Source: a miscellaneous Crenarchaeota group-1 archaeon SG8-32-3 (GTDB lineage: Archaea; Thermoproteota; Bathyarchaeia; Bathyarchaeales; Bathycorpusculaceae). From it: a DNA stretch of 13,009 bases. Where the stretch lies: assembly GCA_001273335.1 (NCBI GenBank), contig LFWV01000018.1:1-13009 (forward strand). The letters are read 5' to 3'. Shown in pieces: positions 6,652 to 13,009 of this stretch. Below the pieces are notes generated by a model that was given only the letters and a program-made list of their open reading frames with translations, had not been told where the DNA came from and ran no database searches. The position numbers and the translations under genes are program-made. How positions within the stretch are numbered: the first letter of the stretch is position 1; each line of letters begins with the position of its first letter.

Positions 6652-8916
6652 TTAATCTGTGGCAGCGTAGTAGCTTGCCCAGTCAATCTCGTAAAGGGCT
6701 ACAATCGGTATTAGACCGCCGTATTTTGCAGATGCCTCTGCTGGCTTCAAGTCCAATCCAGCGAAGAATGCTTGCTTAAAGTATGTAGGCGCTACTCCTG
6801 CCTCATCGGGTACAACGCCGTATTCAGTTCCAGACACGTCTGCCCAACGTTGTTTCGCATAGCTCAGCAACTTGTATACTGTTGAAGCTCGACCAGCATC
6901 ATTCCATTCGAATCTGCCAGTTGTGTTACTATATTCACCGAAATCTGTTTCGTCAGTCCACGCTTCTCCCGCGCTGAGTAAACCATCTTGAACAAATCTG
7001 TCGCGAGCTTGCCCTGAAATCCTCGCCATCCACGACCATTTTCCTTCATCACCAAAACCAACGGGCTGAACAATGTAATAGGTACCTTCGGAAGATTGCG
7101 CTAGGCTAAGGGTAGTAAAGATAAGTATGTATTCAGCATCGTATTTTTCTAACATCGTCATTGCTTTGTCTTCGGATGCCATGAAAATGAAACCGATATT
7201 CTCTATCTGCGTACTATTAACCGTAGCGTTATCGGCTAAAGTTGTAACGTTGCCAAGTATGCTTAGCCAATATCCGTAATCCCACCAAGCGCATACAACA
7301 GTAGTTGTTTGAAGGTTATTCCGGGTCCAACTCAACATGTCCAGCCATTCCTGCGCTGGTTCAGGAAGGTTCTCGCCCCCTATTGGGAGGCTGGCTGCAC
7401 TAACTGTAAGAGGCGAATAAGCTTGACTATATACCCGTGGCACGCCGCCGTTTTGAGGAGCAAAAGCAAAGTTTGTAACTAAAAGCATAAATACCAAGAA
7501 AAGCACAACGCCGCTGTATTCTTTGCTTACTCGTGCTATCCGACGCTTTGATTTAACGGCAATTTGCGGGGCCTCTCTTAACAATGTGTAAAATGGCTTC
7601 AATATGCCGATAATCCCAGTTGCTGCTAGGAGGCAAAACGCTGGCGCGAATATAACAAGTAAACGCACCATAGAAGCCGCGAAATAAAGTGATGTTGCAC
7701 CGAAAATCAACAGGAACACGTTTCTATTGGTGGGGTTTCTCAGTGTGAAGTATAAGCCTGCGAGGAAGAATAGTATTCCTAAACCGAGCTCGAAGTAAAT
7801 ATTACCCCAAGCGGATATTCTGTGCTCAGCTACTGACTCGATTAGAGGGCTAGCTGAACGAACAAATGGATCCAGTACCGTGATGAACTTCCCTGCTATG
7901 TTTTGCATGTAACCAAGTTGCCAAAGAGCAATGAATCCACCAACTACTGCAGCAAGCGTTGCACCTGCTAGTAAAACTTTGGTTCTCGCGGAAATATTGT
8001 GACGCAAAACTTCCAAAAGGCATAGCAAAAGAAAAACGCCTGCAACCGGTATCACGGCACCTGACGTCAGATAGCCTATTGAAATGTAAGGAATATTCGC
8101 GGCGACAAAAAGCGCCAAACCAAAAGTTAAGCTGTACGAAAACAACAGACGCTGGCTATACCGCTTCAACAAGATTAGCACGAAAACAAAAAGAATAGCG
8201 AGATCCACCAAGAAGTAGGCTGCGCCCCAGGCTCCAATGAAATAAGCTAACGCTGCACCAGCTCCTGCAGAAAAAACCAAGGATGAACGCAGGGACCTGT
8301 TTTCATCGATTGCCCTTAAAAACATTAGAATAAAAGCTAAAAGCCCCACAATTCCTAAAACTTCTGTGTCGAAGAAGCCGAGCGCTGTTCTTTGAAGGAA
8401 AGATGGTGCCAAAGCTAGAAAGAGCGCCGCGAATAGACCAATAGCTTTTCCGCCTATGTCTTTGCCGACAAAGTATATTATCAAGCAAGATAGGGTGCCG
8501 AAAATCACCGGAAATATCGAGCAAAACGTCATTAAATCAACGTTAACGCCTAACCAAGAGATAATACTGTAGAGTATAGCAGCGGTCATCGGTAAGGCTG
8601 GCAGCGATCTAGACATATCTAGCCCATCTGGATACCATTGCTGATAGTTTATCCAGCCTTCCCCACCGTTCTCCAAATAAGGCGATAGCAAACCGTCCCG
8701 CACCATTTTATTCGTCAGACTAAACTGGTAATACGGATCAAATTCGTTAAGGCGCACATCACCTGTGGGTATCTCCCACCGTATTGGTAGAACGCGAATT
8801 GTGAAAGCAATGAATAAAATTAAAAGCAGAGTTGAATAACAGATTATTGAGGCATGGCTCGTTTGGATGCGTAATCTCCCAAAAGCTTTAAGACCATTTA
8901 CGAGTCGTTCCTTCAA
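6652..8916 (-). CDS. aglB: Oligosaccharyltransferase AglB/STT3
   Basis: A 754-aa STT3-family enzyme that transfers the lipid-linked oligosaccharide to Asn of N-X-S/T sequons on the outer face of the membrane. After a short basic N-terminus comes a first helix, then the acidic loop NEFDPYYQF (E58, D60), which supplies a metal ligand. The second acidic motif is FFDTE (D183, E185), and SVAEH (361-365) matches the SVSE/TIXE motif of external loop 5. About thirteen hydrophobic segments run to residue ~485, followed by a soluble C-terminal domain with the sequon-binding WWDYG motif (544-548). Shortly after it, TTLADNATVNSTQI resembles the glycosylated segment of eukaryotic STT3. A KAMTM stretch (584-588) sits where archaeal AglB has the DK motif, though the leading Asp is Ser. 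Length fits archaeal AglB. The start is TTG at 8916, with GGAG about 12 bases upstream. First gene of an operon with the GPT-like enzyme. Confidence 0.94.
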   Translation of the reverse strand: MKERLVNGLKAFGRLRIQTSHASIICYSTLLLILFIAFTIRVLPIRWEIPTGDVRLNEFDPYYQFSLTNKMVRDGLLSPYLENGGEGWINYQQWYPDGLDMSRSLPALPMTAAILYSIISWLGVNVDLMTFCSIFPVIFGTLSCLIIYFVGKDIGGKAIGLFAALFLALAPSFLQRTALGFFDTEVLGIVGLLAFILMFLRAIDENRSLRSSLVFSAGAGAALAYFIGAWGAAYFLVDLAILFVFVLILLKRYSQRLLFSYSLTFGLALFVAANIPYISIGYLTSGAVIPVAGVFLLLCLLEVLRHNISARTKVLLAGATLAAVVGGFIALWQLGYMQNIAGKFITVLDPFVRSASPLIESVAEHRISAWGNIYFELGLGILFFLAGLYFTLRNPTNRNVFLLIFGATSLYFAASMVRLLVIFAPAFCLLAATGIIGILKPFYTLLREAPQIAVKSKRRIARVSKEYSGVVLFLVFMLLVTNFAFAPQNGGVPRVYSQAYSPLTVSAASLPIGGENLPEPAQEWLDMLSWTRNNLQTTTVVCAWWDYGYWLSILGNVTTLADNATVNSTQIENIGFIFMASEDKAMTMLEKYDAEYILIFTTLSLAQSSEGTYYIVQPVGFGDEGKWSWMARISGQARDRFVQDGLLSAGEAWTDETDFGEYSNTTGRFEWNDAGRASTVYKLLSYAKQRWADVSGTEYGVVPDEAGVAPTYFKQAFFAGLDLKPAEASAKYGGLIPIVALYEIDWASYYAATD

Positions 8917-8992
8917 CAGTGTTCTCTTCTCCTAACTTAAGCCATCTCTTCATATTGATGAAGCCTTTATTTGTTTTTGTGGTTAATAATTC

Positions 8993-9000
8993 TTTATATC
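8993..9000 (-). promoter_or_regulatory. Candidate TATA box for the aglB operon
   Basis: GATATAAA on the minus strand, about 77 bases upstream of the aglB TTG. With normal archaeal spacing, transcription would start near 8970, giving a leader of roughly 50 bases. The upstream purine-rich BRE is not obvious. The surrounding 8917-9185 gap is strongly A/T-rich and holds no convincing gene, consistent with a promoter and 3'-end region. Confidence 0.35.
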
Positions 9001-9110
9001 ACCGTTGCCGTTTATTTATTGCTTTCCAAAACAAGTCAATAGTCTGCTTGAAAATATTTTTGCTGAACTTACTATCCACAATACTTAAGGTCTTAGATAT
9101 AGAATTTTTC

Positions 9111-9129
9111 TCACAATATTAAATTGTGA
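9111..9129. repeat. Perfect 19-bp palindrome-like inverted repeat upstream of aglB
   Basis: TCACAAT (9111-9117) and ATTGTGA (9123-9129) are exact inverted copies around a five-base A/T spacer. The size and symmetry suit a dimeric helix-turn-helix repressor site. It lies about 110 bases upstream of the candidate aglB TATA box and about 60 bases past the zinc-ribbon gene stop, so it could equally be a 3'-end stem of that transcript. Confidence 0.35.
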
Positions 9130-9185
9130 TTCAAGCTGAGTTTATTGCCAAATTAGAATAGAAAGTTAATGTTGACTTCCGAAGC

Positions 9186-9434
9186 TTATTTTGCGGGTTT
9201 CACTTCGACGTCAATCGGGAGCAATGACAACTTCCTGCCGCATTTCGGGCATTTTCCATCATGTTGTTGGAGAATTTCATCAGGAGGCTTAAGGTCTGGT
9301 CCTTCATATAATACATGTCTGCATGCACTACAGATAACACGCTGCGGCAATACATTTTCACTTCCTGAAACAACAAAACTAACATCTGCGAGATATTTAT
9401 TGGTTACTAACTTCCATTTGAAGTCAACACTCAT
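9186..9434 (-). CDS. Small zinc-ribbon protein, 82 aa, function unknown
   Basis: A short soluble protein with two CxxC knuckles, C35-C38 (CSAC) and C62-C65 (CPKC), 23 residues apart: a classic four-cysteine zinc ribbon. Between them lies YEGPDLKPPDEIL, which reads like a conserved linker. The first 30 residues form a predicted beta-rich arm, and the tail after GRKLS is short. Proteins of this build occur in archaea as uncharacterised zinc-ribbon proteins, possibly binding nucleic acid or a partner; I cannot assign a job. ATG at 9434 follows the antiporter stop by 24 bases on the same strand, so the two are probably co-transcribed. No good ribosome site stands at the usual distance, although a GAGGT overlaps the antiporter stop region, rather far upstream. 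Confidence 0.82.
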   Translation of the reverse strand: MSVDFKWKLVTNKYLADVSFVVSGSENVLPQRVICSACRHVLYEGPDLKPPDEILQQHDGKCPKCGRKLSLLPIDVEVKPAK

Positions 9435-9458
9435 TTTCGCAACAGTGCTTTTTGGACC

Positions 9459-10667
9459 TCAAGATTGTCGTTTCTTAAGCACGGCGACTCCAATGGTGCA
9501 GACTATGATGGTAGTTAGGATTACTATAAAAGCTATTTCTGGGAAAACTTGAGAGCCGGGTATACCGGATGTGAGAGGTATTGAAGCTAATACTGCTGCG
9601 GCTAAACCACGGGGAAACATCACTGTCATTAAAGTTTCGTAGTTTTTTAACTCAGATTTAACGGTGGCCATCTTAATAACGATGAAGCGGATTCCAAGAA
9701 AGCTCACAGATAAGACTAGACCAATTAGGACTGATGCAAAAGATGAAAAGCTGAAAAGGAGACCTGTGAAGACAAAGAAAAAAGAACGAATCAGAAAGCT
9801 TATTTGACTATGAAAGTGACGTACGTTGTGGTCAATTGAGATTGTAGTCCTGAATTTTATCAGTCTTGCTATGTGACGTGAGTTTCCAATCATCAAACCA
9901 AAAAACAAAGCTGAAAGCGCGCCATTTCCACCTAGGTTTGTAGCAACCACGAAAGTCAGAAACAGCATGGCCAAGGTTAGCATGTACGCATTGGGTTTTC
10001 CCTTTATTTTTTCTAGGATAACGAGCCAAGCAACGCCGAAACCTAAGCCTACGAGAATGCCTACGCCAAAGGCTGTACCAACAGAACCTAAAGCGGCATA
10101 CAAGTTTATACCATTTGAGACACCTTCAGTGCTAATTTCTTGGAGTAAAATGTTAATCGCCGTATATGCACCCACTGTACACAGTACATCAGTCAAGATG
10201 GATTCGAGACTGAGAACGGTTTCAATTTTTTCAGTGACTTTCAGTTTTCTAATTAATGCTATCACAATTATTGAACTGCCTCCGCCAACAATGCTTCCTA
10301 ATAGCAAACCGTTCAGAAGACGCCAACCAAGTAAGTATTTGCATATAGCTGCTGTTACTACCACGTTTAATGTGAACCCAGTAATCGCCAACACCAAAGC
10401 TCTTGGGCTATTACTCATGGCTTCACGTATGTCCATATTTAAGCCTCCGTCAAAGAGAATGATGATAAGGGCTAAAGCAGCAAAATACGGTGTAATGGCG
10501 AGAAGTTCTTCCTGAGCAAATAATTGGAAAATGGGTCCCAATAGCACTCCGAACAACAGCAGGAGGATAGAGTCAGGGATGCTTGTGCGATTGAAAAACT
10601 CTTCTCCCAAGAAACCAAGAATGATAATTATTCCCGCAACAAGAAAAGCTATTACAGCTGGGTCCAA
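9459..10667 (-). CDS. Cation/proton antiporter, CPA1/NhaP-like
   Basis: A 402-aa membrane protein with about twelve hydrophobic segments, exchanging monovalent cations (Na+ or K+) for protons across the cell membrane. CPA superfamily features: FDGGLNMDIRE at 72-82 near the end of an early helix, an LESILTD motif at 154-160 with the ion-binding Asp (D160), a SALFFGLMIGN segment, and FPRGLAAAVLA near the C-terminus carrying the conserved Arg. The motif before the ion-binding Asp is TD rather than the usual ND of electroneutral CPA1 members, and the helix that normally carries TDP reads GGGSSIIV. These place it in a divergent branch, so ion preference and stoichiometry cannot be predicted. The start is TTG at 10667; no clear ribosome site, perhaps a near-leaderless message. 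The zinc-ribbon gene follows it closely. No regulatory RCK domain is fused. Confidence 0.88.
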   Translation of the reverse strand: MDPAVIAFLVAGIIIILGFLGEEFFNRTSIPDSILLLLFGVLLGPIFQLFAQEELLAITPYFAALALIIILFDGGLNMDIREAMSNSPRALVLAITGFTLNVVVTAAICKYLLGWRLLNGLLLGSIVGGGSSIIVIALIRKLKVTEKIETVLSLESILTDVLCTVGAYTAINILLQEISTEGVSNGINLYAALGSVGTAFGVGILVGLGFGVAWLVILEKIKGKPNAYMLTLAMLFLTFVVATNLGGNGALSALFFGLMIGNSRHIARLIKFRTTISIDHNVRHFHSQISFLIRSFFFVFTGLLFSFSSFASVLIGLVLSVSFLGIRFIVIKMATVKSELKNYETLMTVMFPRGLAAAVLASIPLTSGIPGSQVFPEIAFIVILTTIIVCTIGVAVLKKRQS

Positions 10668-10889
10668 ACTGAAACCGTCCGTTTTTAACTCTAATCTCTA
10701 TACGCGACCAGAAGTTAAAATTTGCTGTTAAACGGAGCAACTTCAAGCGACTCTGTCTATAATTGCAATATGTGGACAATTACTCAGACAGTTTGTGCGA
10801 TCTTTGTCCAACCGAGGTTAATGGCTAGGAAAACCGCGTTTTCTCAGGATGCTTCAGTTATAATAGAAAGAAACAACGCCTAGTATCTA

Positions 10890-11204
10890 TCAAATGTTGA
10901 CTAAGTCAGAGCCTAACACGTTTCCTATGGAAACATCCACGCTTTCTGTGTCTAATAGTGAAAAATAGCGACGAAAAAGTTCTGGAAGAGACTTTGACAA
11001 GGCAACTATGATAAAGCCTAATGTTGTTTTCCACATTCCTGCTATGCTTGCCACGTTTATCGAATAAGCGACTGCTAAGTTGCTGGCTTTGGTTAGGATA
11101 ATCAACGCGACTATAAGGATACATACGTTAGGTAGTAGACCCAACCCCTCGAGCAGTTTTCCACCCTCCGCATTGCTATTTGACAACCGTTGTGAACACT
11201 GCAC
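10890..11204 (-). pseudogene. Remnant of a Na+/Ca2+ exchanger (CaCA family), N-terminal alpha-repeat only
   Basis: This frame encodes 104 residues that match only the first quarter to third of a YrbG/NCX-type exchanger (about 300-330 aa normally). After a poorly conserved lead comes a hydrophobic helix, then GFIIVALSKSLPEL with the conserved ion-binding Glu, and SIGNVLGSDLVNI, matching the family's GNVxGSNxxNI. The usual GTSLPE is altered to SKSLPE. The frame ends with tandem TGA TAG right after LVNI. Reading through them gives ILGVVSFYYN (to about 10857), which fits the next family residues, so the two stops seem to have replaced two hydrophobic codons. No second alpha-repeat is found before the antiporter start at 10667. 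The nominal start is GTG at 11204; a TTG at about 11144 is an alternative. Most likely a decaying gene; a functional half-size protein that dimerises is a less likely reading. Confidence 0.65.
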
Positions 11205-11296
11205 TGCGATTAATAATTGTTAACCATTTTTGAGACGCAATCAAGTTTGAAACGAAAGGACCTTGCAAGCGGTAACTTTTTGAGGAGAGTTTTTCA

Positions 11297-13009
11297 ATGC
11301 TGAGGTGTGGTTCACGGCTGTTGAGAAGCTATACGTTGATAATAACTGAGAAGCCTGATGCGGCTAGCAGGATAGCCTCGGCTTTGGACGCTGAAGGAAA
11401 AGCCAAAAGGAAAGTGAAGAACGGCATTCCCTTTTACATTGCGAAAAGGAGCGGGCTCATAGTTGTGGTTCCAGCTTTGGGACATTTGTACACGGTTGCA
11501 GACAAGAAAAATATGGGAAGGAGATACCCTGTTTTTGATTTTCACTGGGTTCCACGGTATTTGGCTGAACGGGGAGACGCACCGATTCGCACTTGGATCA
11601 AAGTTATTTCGAAACTGGCAGAGAACGCCGATAAATTTATTGACGCATGTGACTACGATATCGAAGGGAGTATAATCGGCTACTCCGTTCTAAAGTACGC
11701 TTGCGGCGGTGAAGAAAACGCTGCTCTACGGATGAAATACTCGACTCTTACAAAAGAGGAGCTAGAAAAGTCATATGCTGAACCGCTGCCCAGCTTGGAT
11801 TTCGCGCTTATAGAGGCTGGGTTGACAAGGCATGAAGTGGATTGGCTGTATGGAATAAACCTTTCGCGCGCTTTGACAACAGCAGCGAAAAACTGCAGCG
11901 GAAGATATGTCACACTTAGCACTGGACGTGTGCAAGGACCCACGCTTAAGTTTCTTGAAGCACGGGAAAAACGCATAAAGTGTTTTGTGCCAACTCCTTA
12001 CTGGAGTATAAAAGCCAAAATCAAAGTTGGTCGCAGAGTTTTTGAAGCGGAGTATGAAAAGAACCCCATTGAAACTATGGAGGAAGCCGAAGCGGTAATT
12101 GACAGTTGCCAAGGCAAAGACGCCAAAACAGAGAAAGTATCTGTAAAGAAGTTCCAGCAACAGCCGCCTTCACCTTTTGATTTGGGTTCTCTGCAGAGTG
12201 AAGCCTACAGGCTTTTCAGGTACACGCCAATGCACACTTCGAACATCGCTCAACGCTTATACTTGGCTGCTTTAATCTCGTATCCTCGAACCAGTAGTCA
12301 AAAACTACCGCCCGAAATCGGTTATACGGCAATATTGAAAAAGCTTGGGAGAATCCCTGAGTACAAACAAGAGGTAAGGGAGCTTCTCGCCAAGCCAGTG
12401 TTGAAGCCAACTGAGGGAAAAAAGATAGACGTTGCACATCCTGCGATTTATCCCACTGGAAACTTGCCTGAAAAAAGCCTCAATAGTGCTGAAAGAAACG
12501 TTTGGGACCTCGTTATCCGAAGATTCATGGCAGTTTTCGGTGAACCAGCCGTCATGCAAAGCGTGAAAGTCACCTTCAACATTAACGGAAACAGGTTCCA
12601 ACTGAGTGGGAGACAAACCTTGGAGGCGAGGTGGATTCGCTTCTACACTCCTTACTTTAAGTCTCCTGATAGAGTTTTGTGGCCGATGGAGGAAGGACAG
12701 AAAATCGGTGTTAAAGGTGTGGTCATGGAAGACAAGTTTACAATTCCGCCGGCTCGGTATAATCCCAGCAGTCTCCTCAGGCGGATGGAGAAAGAAGAAA
12801 TCGGTACCAAGGCAACTCGTGCGGGAATCATCCAAACGTTAAACAATAGGAAGTATGTTCGCAGGGAAAGAATTATTGTTACGGACCTCGGTTTAGAAGT
12901 TGTTGATATACTCAACGAGTACTGCCCAGCGGTTGTGTCGGTAAAGCTGACCAGAAAACTTGAGCAAAGGATGAACGATGTTCAAGAAGGAAATGAAACA
13001 AGAGAAGAT
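11297..13009 (+). CDS. topA: Type IA DNA topoisomerase (3' end outside window)
   Basis: The frame runs from ATG at 11297, eight bases after TGAGGAGAG, to the window edge: 571 codons, with the C-terminus missing. It relaxes negative supercoils by transient single-strand breakage. The N-terminal TOPRIM domain shows LIITEKPDAASRIA (catalytic Glu about 18), GHLYTV, and the metal-binding DYDIEG (D119, D121, E123). Then come GRVQGPTL (TxP variant of GRVQTPTL), FDLGSLQSEAYRLF, and the active-site region LISYPRTSSQ with catalytic Tyr329. AHPAIYPTG and GTKATRAGII follow, both typical of the family. No helicase domain precedes it, so it is not reverse gyrase. Spacing of motifs fits archaeal TopA/Top3-like enzymes; C-terminal zinc ribbons, common in this group, would lie beyond the window. 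It is divergent from the exchanger remnant across a 92-base gap, where I see no clear TATA box. Confidence 0.94.
   Translation, partial: MLRCGSRLLRSYTLIITEKPDAASRIASALDAEGKAKRKVKNGIPFYIAKRSGLIVVVPALGHLYTVADKKNMGRRYPVFDFHWVPRYLAERGDAPIRTWIKVISKLAENADKFIDACDYDIEGSIIGYSVLKYACGGEENAALRMKYSTLTKEELEKSYAEPLPSLDFALIEAGLTRHEVDWLYGINLSRALTTAAKNCSGRYVTLSTGRVQGPTLKFLEAREKRIKCFVPTPYWSIKAKIKVGRRVFEAEYEKNPIETMEEAEAVIDSCQGKDAKTEKVSVKKFQQQPPSPFDLGSLQSEAYRLFRYTPMHTSNIAQRLYLAALISYPRTSSQKLPPEIGYTAILKKLGRIPEYKQEVRELLAKPVLKPTEGKKIDVAHPAIYPTGNLPEKSLNSAERNVWDLVIRRFMAVFGEPAVMQSVKVTFNINGNRFQLSGRQTLEARWIRFYTPYFKSPDRVLWPMEEGQKIGVKGVVMEDKFTIPPARYNPSSLLRRMEKEEIGTKATRAGIIQTLNNRKYVRRERIIVTDLGLEVVDILNEYCPAVVSVKLTRKLEQRMNDVQEGNETRED

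Noticed and set aside
8919..9122. Open frame of 67 codons on the plus strand in the gap before aglB
   Set aside because: Composition is simply that of A/T-rich DNA (Phe, Leu, Ile runs), there is no ribosome site, and it overlaps the aglB promoter region.
9967..10515. Open frame of 182 codons on the plus strand
   Set aside because: It lies antisense within the antiporter gene, and its Pro/Lys/Arg-rich product is the typical shadow of hydrophobic codons.
10740..10810. Minus-strand 22-codon frame with a Cys-x3-Cys-Pro phrase in the gap between antiporter and exchanger remnant
   Set aside because: Too short, no ribosome site, and the only support is two cysteines; likely chance.
12305..12835. 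Minus-strand frame of 176 codons at the right edge
   Set aside because: It is antisense to the topoisomerase, which has uninterrupted family motifs in this stretch.
1..13009. tRNA genes, CRISPR repeats, insertion-sequence ends or a defence island
   Set aside because: No T-loop GGTTCGA-type signatures in a cloverleaf context, no regularly spaced repeats, no transposase, and no nuclease or toxin gene were found on either strand.

Overview
This 13 kb window looks like chromosomal DNA from an archaeon of the TACK/Bathyarchaeia type. Three things point that way: a replicative family-B DNA polymerase of the crenarchaeal PolB1 kind, an AglB-type oligosaccharyltransferase next to a GPT/MraY-superfamily sugar-phosphate transferase, and a type IA topoisomerase. 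Many starts are TTG or GTG, with scattered GGAGG-like ribosome sites. The lineage is inferred from remembered protein resemblance; no search was run.

Layout. (1) 1-1208 (-): 3'-truncated NOL1/NOP2/Sun RNA m5C methyltransferase, divergent from (2) 1398-4106 (+): PolB1 DNA polymerase. (3) 4107-4652 (-): a QueT-family membrane protein that meets polB tail to tail with no base between the two stop codons. Its leader holds a GC-rich hairpin containing a perfect complement of its own Shine-Dalgarno. (4) 4917-5648 (+): a 243-aa protein I do not recognise. It converges, across a hairpin-bearing gap, on (5) a two-gene N-glycosylation unit read leftward: aglB (6652-8916) followed by a GPT-like gene (5770-6633). 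(6) 9186-10667 (-): a cation/proton antiporter followed by a small zinc-ribbon protein. (7) 10890-11204 (-): a broken half of a Na+/Ca2+-exchanger gene. (8) 11297-13009 (+): type IA topoisomerase, cut by the window edge.

Functionally this is mostly housekeeping: replication (PolB1), DNA topology (topoisomerase), RNA modification (methyltransferase, and a possible queuosine/archaeosine-precursor importer), surface N-glycosylation (lipid-linked sugar priming plus transfer to protein) and ion homeostasis. No tRNA, rRNA, CRISPR array, insertion sequence or defence island was recognised. The points most worth a second look are the possible Shine-Dalgarno-masking switch ahead of the QueT-family gene, the unusual GPT-like enzyme (no first membrane helix, Asn in place of a metal-binding Asp), and the exchanger remnant ending in tandem stops.
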